A stretch of DNA of 64,000 nt from DASPSM01 sp036008465. Lineage in GTDB: Bacteria; Planctomycetota; Planctomycetia; Planctomycetales; Planctomycetaceae. The notes beneath the pieces were generated by a model that searched no databases, had not been told where the DNA came from, and saw nothing but the letters and a program-made list of their open reading frames with translations. Shown in pieces: positions 34,044 through 43,882 of this stretch. A program made the translations under genes and the position numbers. Location of the stretch: assembly GCA_036008465.1 (NCBI GenBank), contig DASYNP010000010.1, positions 1 to 64,000 on the forward strand, given 5' to 3'. How positions within the stretch are numbered: position 1 is the stretch's first letter; every line of letters begins with the position of its first letter.

Positions 34044-35453
34044 TTAGCACTCCGCCGAGCGGCGATATTCTTCAACCAATTCGACGAATCGGCGGCCGCG
34101 TTCAGCGTAATTGCGGAACCAGTCGTAGCTTGCGCATCCCGGAGAAAGCAGCACGACGTCGCCGGGCGCAGACTGATCGACCGCCCATCGAAATGCGTCC
34201 TCGAAGGTGCCGCACTCCTTGGTCGGCGGCTCGTCGTCTTGTGCAGCCTGTTCCTCCAGCAGGCAAGCCAGCAGGTCGGCGGTTTGACCCATCAGGGCCG
34301 CTGCCTTGGCGCGACGCACGATTCCCTGGGCCAGCGGCGTGAGATCGATTTGCTTGTCGTAGCCGCCGGCGAGCAGGATCACCGGTTGGGTGAACGCATC
34401 CAGCCCAACGACGGCCGATTCCGGAGTCGTCGCCAGCGAGTCGTTATAGAAGCGACGACCACTTACCTCGGCCACGAACTCGAGGCGATGCGGCAGGCTG
34501 CGATAGCTCTCGAGGCCGCGACGAACCGCATCGAGATCCGCACCGGCGGCCACAGCCGCGCACGCAGCCCCCATCGCGTTCACGAGATTGTGCCGTCCCG
34601 GCAATGAGACCCACTCCCGCAAGCCGAACCGCTGGTGCGAACCGTCCTTTCGCAAGACGTGGTCGGTGCCGCGCTCGAAGATACCATCGCAGCCCGCGTC
34701 CCGAGAGCCGAAGCCCATCCGCCGGCCGAACGTCGGCCACTCACGAACGTCGGTGTCGTCCTGGTTGAGAATGGCCACGTCATCGGGTGTCTGCCAGCGG
34801 AGGATACACTGCTTGGCCCGACGATATTCCGAGAGCGAACCATGCCAATCGAGATGGTTCGGGCTGAAATTCGTCACCACAGCGATATTCGGGCTCGCGG
34901 GAAGCCGGTCGAGATCGTCGAGCTGAAAGCTGCTCAATTCGAGGACGGACCATTCGTCGGGCCCGATTCCATCGATCTCAGGAAGCAGACTGTTCCCAAT
35001 GTTGCCCCCGAGGCGGCTAGTCAAACCGGCGGCTTGTAGGATCGCGTGCGTCATCGCGGCCGTCGTCGATTTGCCGTTGCTGCCCGTGACTCCGATTGTC
35101 CGGCTGCGATTGAACTGCCAGAAGAGCGCCATCTCGCTCGTCAAAAGGGCGCCTGCGTTGCGCGCCTTTGTCAGGAATGGGTTTGTCGGCGGCACCGCCG
35201 GATTGACTACGACCACGTCCGTGTCCAAAAAGTCCGCGTCGACGTGGCCGCCCAGGTGATAGGCTTCGACCGGACAGTCGGCCAGCTGCGAGAGCGGCTC
35301 GGACAGGTCTTCGGCCGAAAGCAGGTCGGTCACGGTGACGCAGGCGCCTCGTGCGATAAGAAATCGCACCGCGCCAAGCCCGCCGCCGAACCGTCCCAGA
35401 CCCATGACGGTGACTTTGCAGCCGGCAAGTTCGATGGCCGGAAGCAGATCCAT
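34044..35453 (-). CDS. murD: UDP-N-acetylmuramoylalanine--D-glutamate ligase
   Basis: The Mur ligase that adds D-Glu in peptidoglycan precursor synthesis. 469 residues. The N-terminal domain has VTVMGLGRFGGGL. The ATP loop reads TIGVTGSNGKSTTAAMTHAIL. Central VVTNFSPNHLDWHGSLSEY carries the NLDHxD-like metal motif. The C-terminal domain includes YNDSLATTPES and LSPGCASYDWFRNYAERG. Its presence supports peptidoglycan synthesis in this planctomycete. bioB ends 30 bases upstream, so the two may share a transcript. Confidence 0.95.
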   Translation of the reverse strand: MDLLPAIELAGCKVTVMGLGRFGGGLGAVRFLIARGACVTVTDLLSAEDLSEPLSQLADCPVEAYHLGGHVDADFLDTDVVVVNPAVPPTNPFLTKARNAGALLTSEMALFWQFNRSRTIGVTGSNGKSTTAAMTHAILQAAGLTSRLGGNIGNSLLPEIDGIGPDEWSVLELSSFQLDDLDRLPASPNIAVVTNFSPNHLDWHGSLSEYRRAKQCILRWQTPDDVAILNQDDTDVREWPTFGRRMGFGSRDAGCDGIFERGTDHVLRKDGSHQRFGLREWVSLPGRHNLVNAMGAACAAVAAGADLDAVRRGLESYRSLPHRLEFVAEVSGRRFYNDSLATTPESAVVGLDAFTQPVILLAGGYDKQIDLTPLAQGIVRRAKAAALMGQTADLLACLLEEQAAQDDEPPTKECGTFEDAFRWAVDQSAPGDVVLLSPGCASYDWFRNYAERGRRFVELVEEYRRSAEC

Positions 35454-35483
35454 GAGAGCGCCTTCACAGTCTGCTCAAGCGGG

Positions 35484-36530
35484 TTACGGACTGACGCAAT
35501 CGGCGTGTTGCCGTTCTCCGAGGTGGTCTCCGACGACGACCTCGAAGCCGAGATCCTCGACCATCCGGTAGTCTTCCTCGGCCGGCTGCCCCTTGGTGGT
35601 GAGGTAGTCGCTCACGAACAGTGAGTTCGCCGGATAAAGCCCCAGCGGTTGCAGCGATCGCAGATTGACCTCGCGGCCTCCCGCAATCCGAATCTCGGTC
35701 GATGGATTGGCTAGTCGCATCAGGCACAGCACCTTGAGGCAGTACCGCGGGTTGAGGACGTGCGTGTGCTCCAGAGGCGTGCCCGGAATCGAATGCAGAA
35801 AATTGACGGGGATCGATTCGACGCCGATCTCGCGCAGCTCGCGAGCGACGTCGACCACGTCGTCGTCGAGCTCGCCCATTCCCACAATCAGCCCGCAACA
35901 CAGCTCAAGCCCGGCGTCGCGAGAGATCCGCAGCGTCGCCAGCCGATCGTCGAAACTGTGCGTCGAGCAGATCTGATCGTAAAAGCGGCGGCTCGTGTTG
36001 AGGTTGTGATTGATGCGATCGACTCCCGCGCTTCGCAGCGTCAGCGCTTGCTCCGAGGTCAAGAGGCCAAGGCAGCAGCAGATGTGCAGACCGTACTGAT
36101 CCTTGATCTTTTCGACCACCGACGCAACATGCCTGACTTCGCGGTCGGAGGGTCCGCGGCCCGATGCGACGATGCAATAGGTCCGCGCCCGCATCTCGTG
36201 GGCCTGCCGGGCTCCCTCGAGCAGCTTGGCTTCATTGAGAAGCGGATAACGGTCGATCGCCGAGTCCGAGACGATCGATTGCGAGCAGTAGCCGCAGTCT
36301 TCGGGGCAGAGTCCGCTCTTGGCGTTCTTCAAGTAGTACAGGTGGACTTTCCGGCCAAAATGCGCGAACCGAACGCGAAACGCGGCTGCCAACAGGGCCG
36401 GCAATTCGGGATCGGGCGCGCGGAGGATCGCCAATCCGTCGTTTTGCGACAGCCGCTCTCCCGCAAGCGACCGCTCGGCCAGCCGCTCCCAGCTTGTTGT
36501 CTGCGATGTCTCGATCGAGAGTTCGGTCAT
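35484..36530 (-). CDS. bioB: biotin synthase
   Basis: A radical SAM enzyme that inserts sulfur into dethiobiotin. 348 residues. CPEDCGYCSQS at 75-85 gives the CxxxCxxC cluster (Cys75, Cys79, Cys82), which binds [4Fe-4S]. The conserved DRINHNLNTSRRFY, CCGLIVGMGE and GGREVNLRSLQPLGLYPANSLFVSDYLTT blocks include the residues around the [2Fe-2S] cluster. No other bio genes are in the window. Confidence 0.96.
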   Translation of the reverse strand: MTELSIETSQTTSWERLAERSLAGERLSQNDGLAILRAPDPELPALLAAAFRVRFAHFGRKVHLYYLKNAKSGLCPEDCGYCSQSIVSDSAIDRYPLLNEAKLLEGARQAHEMRARTYCIVASGRGPSDREVRHVASVVEKIKDQYGLHICCCLGLLTSEQALTLRSAGVDRINHNLNTSRRFYDQICSTHSFDDRLATLRISRDAGLELCCGLIVGMGELDDDVVDVARELREIGVESIPVNFLHSIPGTPLEHTHVLNPRYCLKVLCLMRLANPSTEIRIAGGREVNLRSLQPLGLYPANSLFVSDYLTTKGQPAEEDYRMVEDLGFEVVVGDHLGERQHADCVSP

Positions 36531-36760
36531 GCTGTCTTCTCGTGCCCGTTTGGAGATTCGAGCGCCCGAAGGCGCTGGGCGCAGTCTAGCGTGGCTCGGA
36601 ACCGGGCGACAAGCTTTGCGGGACGGGGCGGGACACGGCGCTCATTACTTACAACGGATCGGCCGACAGGAAGGCCGAGGCGTTGCCAAGAGGGGGCCGG
36701 TGCGGTGAAAATGAATCGCACCTGAGTTCGCAAACACCGATCGCTTCTGCGGAGTTCGTC

Positions 36761-37198
36761 ATGCTCAAAGGCATTCCCCCGGTCATCTCCCCGGACTTGA
36801 TGCATCTCTTGATGAAGATGGGGCATGGCGACGAGATCGTGATCGCCGACGGCAACTTCCCCGGCGATTCCAAGGCCCAACAGATCGTGCGTGCGGACGG
36901 GTTAGGAGTCGTGGAGATCTTGGAAGCCATTCTGAAGTTTGTGCCAATCGACAAATTTGTCGACGACCCCGTGGCGGTGATGAAGCCGGTCAATGCCAAG
37001 GACCCCGAGCCGCCGATCTGGAAGGATTTCCGCCGTTTACTGGAGCTGAGCGAGGGCCGGCGGATCGAGCTGACGCAGGTCGAGCGATTCGAGTTCTACG
37101 AGAAGGCGGAAGCCGCTTACTGCGTGGTCGCCACGAGCGACTCGGCCCTCTACGCGAACATCATCCTCAAGAAGGGCGTGGTGGCGCCCAAAGCCTGA
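36761..37198 (+). CDS. RbsD/FucU-family sugar mutarotase
   Basis: 145 residues. SPDLMHLLMKMGHGDEIVIADGNFP has the catalytic His22 region of FucU/RbsD, and AYCVVATSDSALYANIILKKGV the C-terminal pocket segment with Tyr. Such proteins convert alpha and beta anomers of fucose or ribose. Its length matches L-fucose mutarotase (about 140). It is the second mutarotase in the window, after the GalM-like lipoprotein. No sugar kinase or transporter is next to it. Confidence 0.87.
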   Translation: MLKGIPPVISPDLMHLLMKMGHGDEIVIADGNFPGDSKAQQIVRADGLGVVEILEAILKFVPIDKFVDDPVAVMKPVNAKDPEPPIWKDFRRLLELSEGRRIELTQVERFEFYEKAEAAYCVVATSDSALYANIILKKGVVAPKA

Positions 37199-37379
37199 GG
37201 GCGAAGTTGGGTCTTTCGCGCGCTGAGCTTTCACCCGGGGCGATAATTGGCGAGACCTGCGGGCCCGGGCAGAGGTTGCGGTCTTTGCGAAGAGCTTTTT
37301 GGTTGAAGCGACTTCTCCGGTCGTGTCGATATTGACGAGGAACTCCGACCTTGCGCTCGGAGTCCGCAAGGATGCGACC

Positions 37380-38807
37380 TTGAAGCCGTCTGTCTTATTG
37401 GTCGTTTTGGCTGCCGTGCTCGCGCCGGGCTGCGCGATGGTCCAGATCGGCGTGACCAATCCGATCCCTGGCCTGTCGACTGTGGCGGTCGCTCCCTTTT
37501 TGAATCTCAGTGCCGAACGGGCCACGGACGGGCGGCGATTCGCCCTCGCTTATGCCACCGAGCTGCAGAAAGTGCCGGGATTTGAGGTCCTTCCGGTCGG
37601 CGTCACTGAGACGGCGATGATCGACGCCAAAGTCGACCTCAACGACGTCGACGACGTCCTTAAGCTGGCCAAGGTGCTGCGGGTCGATGCCGTGGTCGTC
37701 GGGGCCGTGACCGATTATTCGCCGTATTACCCGCCGCGGATCGGACTGCAGATCAATTGGTATTCGCCGCGGGCCTGGGCGTTTTATCCAGGAATTCAAA
37801 CCGAGCCTGCCGCCCGCCAGCAGCTTTATGACTGGGACAAACAACAACTCGAAAATTACCACGAGAATCAGAAACGCATCGAAGAAAGCTGCGCCCCCGA
37901 GACCCCGTTTTGGCAACGGGCTTACAACTGTTTCAAGCGGTGGCCGGGCGTTCGCAACCTGTACGGAGAACCAACCCTCGCACTCAACGCGCCTTTGGGG
38001 TACGACCCGAGATTCGTGTGGCGCGCCCAGTCGCCGGCCATCGGAATGGACTCGCCTTACGGCCCGCAGTCGTCCGGTTCCGAGGTCACTGGACAGCTCA
38101 CGAAGATCGCCCACTATCAGGAATCCAACGCCACCCAGGAAGTCATCCCGTCGTCTCTGACTGCGTCGAATCCGAAGCCACAAGGTCCAGTAACGCCGGA
38201 CAATCAGAAGCTGGTGCCGGTGCCTCGAAATGAGGACAGTGACGACGGTTCGGACGAAGACGGCGTCGATCAGCCGGAGGACAAGCGGCCGAAAGTCCCC
38301 CCGCATCCGCTCCCGCCGCTTCCCTGTCGACCGCGCGAGTCGGCACCACCGGGGGACGTTCGCGGCGAAACGTTCGGTGAACCCTTCGGTCCCGACTCAT
38401 CCTTTCTGCCACCGCTTCCAGGCATTGGGGGTTCCCCCCCAGCGCCGCTTCCGATGGAGAACGGTCCCCCGAAAGTGCCGGTGCGCAATCCGTGCCTGGC
38501 ACCGCCGCCGCCGCAACCCAATCCCTTCAACGCGCCTCAGCCGGTTCAACCGTGGCAGCTCGACCCGCGATTGCCGTTGATGTCCTACACACGGATCTTC
38601 GACGGTGCCGACGGAGATTTGGTAGCGGCCTTGCGCGATTACGTCGAGTTGAACGGCGACCTTCGCAGCGGCGGGTGGGAGGAATATCTGCATCGGAGCG
38701 AGGATTTTATCCGCTTCTGCTCGTACCGTGTGATCTTGGAGATGCTTTCGCTGCATGGGGGCGAGGGGAAGCACCGCCTGATCCTCAAGATGCGAAAATA
38801 CAGATAG
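37380..38807 (+). CDS. lipoprotein with Pro-rich linker
   Basis: 475 residues from a TTG at 37380 with AAGGA 7 bases upstream; a TTG at 37299 is an alternative. The signal ends in a VLAPGC lipobox. The N-terminal domain (VAVAPFLNLSAER, FALAYATELQKVPGFEVLP, VDAVVVGAVTDYSPY) resembles lipoproteins of the GNA1162/CsgG-like sort that recompute alpha/beta nucleotides-like folds. A long Pro/Asp-rich linker of about 200 residues leads to a helical C-terminus rich in charged residues (ADGDLVAALRDYVELNG). The function is unknown. It is probably conserved among planctomycetes next to xerC. Confidence 0.7.
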   Translation: MKPSVLLVVLAAVLAPGCAMVQIGVTNPIPGLSTVAVAPFLNLSAERATDGRRFALAYATELQKVPGFEVLPVGVTETAMIDAKVDLNDVDDVLKLAKVLRVDAVVVGAVTDYSPYYPPRIGLQINWYSPRAWAFYPGIQTEPAARQQLYDWDKQQLENYHENQKRIEESCAPETPFWQRAYNCFKRWPGVRNLYGEPTLALNAPLGYDPRFVWRAQSPAIGMDSPYGPQSSGSEVTGQLTKIAHYQESNATQEVIPSSLTASNPKPQGPVTPDNQKLVPVPRNEDSDDGSDEDGVDQPEDKRPKVPPHPLPPLPCRPRESAPPGDVRGETFGEPFGPDSSFLPPLPGIGGSPPAPLPMENGPPKVPVRNPCLAPPPPQPNPFNAPQPVQPWQLDPRLPLMSYTRIFDGADGDLVAALRDYVELNGDLRSGGWEEYLHRSEDFIRFCSYRVILEMLSLHGGEGKHRLILKMRKYR

Positions 38808-39026
38808 CCGGTGCCGTCTCCCGGCCGATATCTGAAGAGGCGATTCCCCGCGCGCACAATTTCGACCTCCCGAGACCAGACTTCGGATGGAGTCTCGCCT
38901 TCGGGAGTTGCCGCGCCGGGAGCGCACGGCGCGCCTGCGACTCGGTGTCATCCGATTCGTCGTAAGAGCGGCGAGTGCCGAATTGTTCCGGGTCAATCGG
39001 GGAGGCTGACCTCAGTGGAACGCGGG

Positions 39027-39248
39027 ATGAACGTGCTCGCGCTCGTGAAGGGCACCGAGCGCTACGTCTTCTTGTACGACGATGAAAGCCATCGCGCCTT
39101 ACTGCAGACAATGGGGCGTTTCGCCGCCGACGCTGATTTGAGCTTTACCTGGTACGACGCCGCTGTGCTCAGCCAGAAGGTCCGGCGCCTCCGTGACGAG
39201 CAGCGGACTCATGCCGCGACCCCGCAGCGCTTTCCGGACCCGACCTGA
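39027..39248 (+). CDS. small conserved protein upstream of xerC
   Basis: 73 residues starting MNVLALVKGTERYVFLYDDES, with LSFTWYDAAVLSQKVRRLRDEQ. A GTG 12 bases upstream (39015) has a better GGAGG and would add four residues. The regular alternation of hydrophobic and polar residues and its place 58 bases before xerC argue that it is real. I believe similar short proteins occur in other planctomycetes but cannot verify that here. The function is unknown. Confidence 0.65.
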   Translation: MNVLALVKGTERYVFLYDDESHRALLQTMGRFAADADLSFTWYDAAVLSQKVRRLRDEQRTHAATPQRFPDPT

Positions 39249-39306
39249 GCGAGACGCAACAAGCGGACCGCGCCCCAACTAGGCGTCGGCCGCGCCAGAG
39301 TGAGCG

Positions 39307-40218
39307 ATGCAATCCGCAATTGAGTCGTTTCTGCGTTTCTTGCGGATCGAGAAAAACGTCGCCCCGCTCACGCTCAAGTCCTACGCCGAAGATCTCGAAA
39401 GTTTCACGCTCTTCCTGCAAGAGCGGCTGGGCCAGGTGCCCGACGCATCAGAAGTCACGGTCAGCATCCTGCGGGCTTACGTCAGCTACCTGCACGAATG
39501 CCAGTATGCGAAGACCACCATCGCCCGGCGGCTAGCGTGCCTGCGGTCGTTTTATCGCTATTGCTGTCGCGAGCAGATCGTGCCGAGCAATCCTGCCAAG
39601 GCGCTGCGGACTCCGCGGGCCGGCCGCAAGTTACCGCACTTTCTCACGGCGCAGCAAGTGGCCAAACTGCTGGAGACACCGCCGGCCAACAAAGAGATGG
39701 GCCTTCGCGATCGAGCGATTCTTGAAACGATTTATTCGGCTGGCCTGCGGGTGGCGGAACTGGTCGGCTTGAACATCAACAACTGGGACCGGGACGCGAA
39801 CGTGCTGCGCGTGCTTGGTAAGGGGCGCAAAGAGCGAATTGCACCGCTCGGCAGCTATTCCGTGCGGGCTCTCAATCGCTGGATGGAGGTTCGCAAGCCG
39901 CATCCGAGCGATCCGTCGCCGCTGTTTCTCAACAAATACGGTCGGCGGCTGACGACCCGCAGCATCGGCCGGCTCTTGCTGGGACATCTCAAGACCGCGG
40001 GGCTCGAGACGATTACCACGCCCCACACGCTGCGACACAGTTTCGCCACACACCTGCTCGACGGGGGGGCCGATCTGCGCAGTGTCCAGGAGCTCTTAGG
40101 TCACAAGAGTCTCACGACGACGCAGATCTACACGCACGTCAGTACCCGTAGGCTACAGGAGACGTACGAGAAGGCGCATCCGCACGCAACGGCGAATCGG
40201 GCAGTCCATCCACGCTGA
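39307..40218 (+). CDS. xerC: tyrosine recombinase XerC/XerD
   Basis: A site-specific recombinase that resolves chromosome dimers at dif. 303 residues. The N-terminal SAM-like domain lies at 1-90. The catalytic set is complete: Arg148 (SAGLRVAELVGLN), Lys172 (GKGRKERI), His240 and Arg243 (HTLRHSFATHLLDGGADLRSVQELLGHKSL), His266 and Tyr275 (QIYTHVS). It could be XerC or XerD; I use xerC as the conventional label. The convergent Gly/Tyr-rich gene is separated by a terminator. Confidence 0.93.
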   Translation: MQSAIESFLRFLRIEKNVAPLTLKSYAEDLESFTLFLQERLGQVPDASEVTVSILRAYVSYLHECQYAKTTIARRLACLRSFYRYCCREQIVPSNPAKALRTPRAGRKLPHFLTAQQVAKLLETPPANKEMGLRDRAILETIYSAGLRVAELVGLNINNWDRDANVLRVLGKGRKERIAPLGSYSVRALNRWMEVRKPHPSDPSPLFLNKYGRRLTTRSIGRLLLGHLKTAGLETITTPHTLRHSFATHLLDGGADLRSVQELLGHKSLTTTQIYTHVSTRRLQETYEKAHPHATANRAVHPR

Positions 40219-40345
40219 ACCGGTCGTTTCGGCGGGTCGCTGCAGACTCTGCGAGACGACTGAATCGCGCTACCGCCGGCTCCTCCGAATTCGAGAAACG
40301 GAGCACAGGTTTTAAGATGCGGTCATCGCAACGAAGGTTCTAACG

Positions 40346-40374
40346 AAAAAGGCGAGGGTCGCCCCTCGCCTTTT
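40346..40374. terminator. bidirectional intrinsic terminator
   Basis: An 8-base stem ggcgaggg (40351-40358) and ccctcgcc (40363-40370) with a 4-base loop is flanked by five A on the left and four T on the right, so it can end transcripts from both directions. On the minus strand the loop reads GCGA, a GNRA tetraloop. It separates xerC (plus) from the secreted-protein gene (minus). Confidence 0.85.
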
Positions 40375-40393
40375 AGCTGCTTGCCGCCGCCAT

Positions 40394-40720
40394 TTAGCGA
40401 CGCCAGTGGCCTCCGCGTCCCCAATACCCGCCGTGGCCCCAGTAGCCGCGGCCGCCCCAATAACCACCCCCGACGTACACGCCGGGCGAGGCATACCCGT
40501 AATAGCCCGGGTAGTAACCGGCGTAGTAGCCCGGATACGCATAGGCGGTGGCATACGGAGTGTATGCGTACGGATAGGTGTAGGCTCCGTAGCCCCGATA
40601 GTAATGGCGGTAACCCGGTCGGTTCCAGTAGGGTCCCGCCTTCGCGGTGGACACATTGCCCGCCAGCATGGTGAATCCCACGATGCCGGCCAAAGCCAGA
40701 GTCCGAATTGCAGTTTTCAT
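40394..40720 (-). CDS. Gly/Tyr-rich small secreted protein
   Basis: 108 residues. A signal peptide (residues 1-28, ending STAKA) precedes GPYWNRPGYRHYYRGYGAYTY-like sequence that continues to the C-terminus with repeated GY, YYxG and GGYWG units. Composition is dominated by Tyr and Gly, with some Trp, His and Arg. Such sequences occur in envelope, holdfast-like or aggregation-prone proteins. A start at 40718-40720 is supported by GGGGA about 8 bases upstream. Confidence 0.8.
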   Translation of the reverse strand: MKTAIRTLALAGIVGFTMLAGNVSTAKAGPYWNRPGYRHYYRGYGAYTYPYAYTPYATAYAYPGYYAGYYPGYYGYASPGVYVGGGYWGGRGYWGHGGYWGRGGHWRR

Positions 40721-40997
40721 AGCGATTTCCCCATCATTGGTTTGCTTTCGAGTGTTCAATCTGCCCCTTGAGGACTGCGGCGTTCCATCGCGCGCCCAAG
40801 GTGTAAGAATTGCAACCGCCGTGCCGGCCGATGCGAGCTCAGTCGACCGGAAGATTTCGTAACCAATCACAGAACAATAGGTTACGTTCTGAACAACAGC
40901 GCAGCAGGCACCTCGGAATCCACGAAATGACCCGGGAGTGGGCAGGCTGCAGGAGATTTGGGGGCGGATTGGAGGCCGAACGACGGCTGAACCTGTG

Positions 40998-42137
40998 TCA
41001 AAGCCGCGACACTGCGTCCAAAGTTTGAGACAGATCCGCCAACAGGTCAGCCGGGTCTTCGCACCCCGCGCTCAGGCGGATGAAGCCCGGCGGGCAGGGG
41101 TCGTTGACCCAGCGAGCGCGTCTTTCCGCCGTAGTCCGCACGCTCCCGAAGCTGGTCGCTTCCGACACCAGCTTTGAGTGCCTGAAGAATCGCTCGGCGT
41201 GGGCCTGACTGGCTAGCTCGAAGCTGACCACCGGGCCGAAGCGGCTCATTTGGCGTCTCGCGACTGCGTGCGCTGAGTCGATGGGCAAACCCGGATAGCG
41301 GACGCGCAGGACCTCGCGCCGGTCAGCGAGCAGGCGCGCGATCGCCAGCGCGTTGGCACACATTCTCTCGAGCCGCACATCGAGCGACGCCAGCGAGCGG
41401 TGCGCCAACCAGACTTCCATCGGTCCGGGAATTGATCCCATCTGCGTCCGCCACGTCCTTAGCTTTTGGTCGGCTTCCGCATCCCGGCAGGCGACATGCC
41501 CGAGCAGCAAATCCGCATGCCCCGAGAGTGCCTTCGTATCGGAGGCCAATGAGTAATCCGCGCCGAGGGCCAACGGACGCTGGCCCAGCACGGTTGGCGT
41601 CGTGTTGTCGACCGCGACCAAAACTCCTTGCTCCCGCGCCGCACGGACGAGAGCGGCGATATCGCAAACGTCGAGTCCCGGATTACTGGGCGTCTCGAGC
41701 AGCAACAGTTTCGCGCCGCGAAGCTGGGCTCCCGCATCAGGGGCCGCCGTTAAGACTTCACGGATCTGAATGCCCGCGCTCGCGAAATGTCCCTTGGCCA
41801 GAAGCCGCCCCGTGTAGTAGCCGTCCGCGGGCATCACCAAAGTGTCGCCGGCGGAGAGGGCCGTTCCAAACAGCGCGGCCAGAGCCGCCATTCCTGAGGC
41901 GAAAGCCACAACCGGTCCCCCTTCGAGTTCCGCGAGGGCCTCCTCGTAGTGCGTCCACGTCGGATTGTGGAACCGCCCGTAGGTGAACGGCGAAGTCACC
42001 GGATCGCCGGAGAAATGGTACATTCCCGCGAACACGGGTCCCGGAAGAAAGGGTGCCCCCTGGGACGCGGCGGGTAACCCCGCGCGCACCACGCGAGTTG
42101 CATCACGAAGACGGTCTTCCGGATTGGCGTTGCTCAT
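40998..42137 (-). CDS. Cys/Met metabolism PLP-dependent enzyme (MetB/MetC-type)
   Basis: 379 residues. The fold-type I signature VAFASGMAALAALFGTALSAGDTLV and LLLLETPSNPGLDVCDI lead to the PLP lysine in SLASDTKALSGHADLLLGHV (Lys202). The C-terminal GSIPGPMEVWLAHRSLASLDVRLERM block matches cystathionine gamma-synthase/beta-lyase relatives. It likely acts in transsulfuration or methionine synthesis, but the exact reaction is uncertain. Confidence 0.87.
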   Translation of the reverse strand: MSNANPEDRLRDATRVVRAGLPAASQGAPFLPGPVFAGMYHFSGDPVTSPFTYGRFHNPTWTHYEEALAELEGGPVVAFASGMAALAALFGTALSAGDTLVMPADGYYTGRLLAKGHFASAGIQIREVLTAAPDAGAQLRGAKLLLLETPSNPGLDVCDIAALVRAAREQGVLVAVDNTTPTVLGQRPLALGADYSLASDTKALSGHADLLLGHVACRDAEADQKLRTWRTQMGSIPGPMEVWLAHRSLASLDVRLERMCANALAIARLLADRREVLRVRYPGLPIDSAHAVARRQMSRFGPVVSFELASQAHAERFFRHSKLVSEATSFGSVRTTAERRARWVNDPCPPGFIRLSAGCEDPADLLADLSQTLDAVSRL

Positions 42138-42198
42138 CGTTGGGCTTTCGTGCCAACCCGGTCAGCCGGTGATGCGTACCGGTCAACGGGTCGGCGTC

Positions 42199-43716
42199 TC
42201 ACCGTCGCGCGGGGCGCCGTTTAGACACCGAGGCGGTATGGATGTTCGCGGCGTTGGCGAGGAACTCCAGATTGTACTTCTTGGTCATCTTCCGACGCAT
42301 GTTGGCCAACCCGACTGCGATTTTTTGCATCCCTTGAGTGCGGACCGCACTGTTCTCGACTTGCGCCTCCTCCGTCAAAGTGACATCGGTGTAGGACCGC
42401 GAGCGGCTGATCGAACGCCTGCGTTCGGCCATTGCTCGCAAGCCTTGCGCCACCTCCGCCCCAAATGCGACCAACTCTTCATCGACGTGCAGGATCGGCA
42501 GACTATCGATCTCGTCGGCGGCTTTCTCCAGGCTGACAGCGTGGTGCGAAGCGTTTTCGGGACGCAGGTCGCTCAGCTGCCGCTCGAACAGCCCGAAGTA
42601 TTGAGTCGTTGCCTCGACCGTCACCTTGGCGGCTTCTTGCTTGCGCGTCAACTCCTTGGTCTGGGCATCGGCCGCGACGGCCAGCGTGATCGCTAGCCCC
42701 TTCATGCTCACAAGCATTTCCCGCAACAGATCGGCATCGCTCGAACCATCCGCGATACCCCGCGACTGTCGGGCAAGGGGGCGGTACCGGCCGGACACGG
42801 ACGCCAAACTCGTCTCGCCAGTGGAACCAGAGACCAGCCGCACGCGGCCCGACATTCCCGGCTTCAGGACCCGGTCTGGGTTAGCGACCTCAATCGATAC
42901 CGCATTTGGACGGCCGAGCAGAGAGTTTCCGCCGAAGGAGCGGACAACCCGGCCCACGAATTGGCGATCGGGAATTGCATCGAACGTAATCATTGCTTCT
43001 CGAGCCGAGCTCGGCACGGTTTGCGAGGCATTCCCTTCCCCCGCATCGATTTCCATTTTGAGAGTTGAGATATCAACGATCCGCAATACCGTCATTCCAG
43101 GCTCGACTCGCTCGCCCACGCTCACTCGCCGCTCGGCCACGTAGCCGGTCAACGGTGCGACAATCTGTGACTCTCCCAGTGCCAGCCGCGCTCTTCGCAG
43201 GGCGGCTTCGGCTTCCGCCATCCGGGTGCGAGCCTGCTGCTCATCGTTGCGGGCCATTCGGAGCGACCCTTCGCTCGTCCCAGGGCCTGCGAGAGAGGCT
43301 CCCAGCAATCCCTCGCGGTGCTGCTCGGCGTTCAGCCGCCGTTGCTGCTGAGCTTGGAGTTCGCTCTTGGCCAGCTCCAGATCAGATTCCGCCCGTCGAA
43401 TCGGTTCTTCCAGGGCCAGTTCGATCAGAGTTTGCCCCTTTTCCACCAGGTCCCCTGGATCGACTCGGGCATGGAGCACAGAGCCGCCCCCAGGTGCCTG
43501 AACATCGACCTCGGAAGCAGCCGACAATCGCCCGACCAATTCGACCCGTTCAGTCGGCGCTCGGCGAGCCCCGGCCGAGGCATCGGCTACCACAACCGCC
43601 GGTTGAGGCGCAGCGGCGGGGACGGCGGCTGGTTTGGTCCGGTTTACGGACAGGTAAACGGCAGATCCTGCCGCAATTGACGTGGAAATTGCCAGAATGG
43701 CAACCAGGACTTTCAT
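42199..43716 (-). CDS. HlyD/RND-type periplasmic adaptor with C-terminal extension
   Basis: 505 residues. An N-terminal anchor at about 3-23 is followed by the first lipoyl half (VDVQAPGGGSVLHARVDPGDLVEKGQTLIEL, about 70-100). A long alpha-hairpin follows (about 103-180), then the second lipoyl half (APLTGYVAERRVSVGERVEPGMTVLRI) and beta-barrel to about 300. The last 190 or so residues are charged and helical and match nothing I know. No inner-membrane pump or outer-membrane channel gene is beside it. The start at 43714-43716 begins the anchor helix. Confidence 0.82.
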   Translation of the reverse strand: MKVLVAILAISTSIAAGSAVYLSVNRTKPAAVPAAAPQPAVVVADASAGARRAPTERVELVGRLSAASEVDVQAPGGGSVLHARVDPGDLVEKGQTLIELALEEPIRRAESDLELAKSELQAQQQRRLNAEQHREGLLGASLAGPGTSEGSLRMARNDEQQARTRMAEAEAALRRARLALGESQIVAPLTGYVAERRVSVGERVEPGMTVLRIVDISTLKMEIDAGEGNASQTVPSSAREAMITFDAIPDRQFVGRVVRSFGGNSLLGRPNAVSIEVANPDRVLKPGMSGRVRLVSGSTGETSLASVSGRYRPLARQSRGIADGSSDADLLREMLVSMKGLAITLAVAADAQTKELTRKQEAAKVTVEATTQYFGLFERQLSDLRPENASHHAVSLEKAADEIDSLPILHVDEELVAFGAEVAQGLRAMAERRRSISRSRSYTDVTLTEEAQVENSAVRTQGMQKIAVGLANMRRKMTKKYNLEFLANAANIHTASVSKRRPARR

Positions 43717-43882
43717 GGCTGGCCCTCCAGTCGAGAACATCACTCAGAAGAAAAGGCGGGTAAAAGGGCGCCACGCGAAACCGACATTGGGGGGCCGGCA
43801 CGCAGGTGAGAGCGCCCAGGCGGGCAGGGCTCAAATTAGAGCACGCCGCCACGCATCAATCAAGTTGCATGTGTGATGTGGT

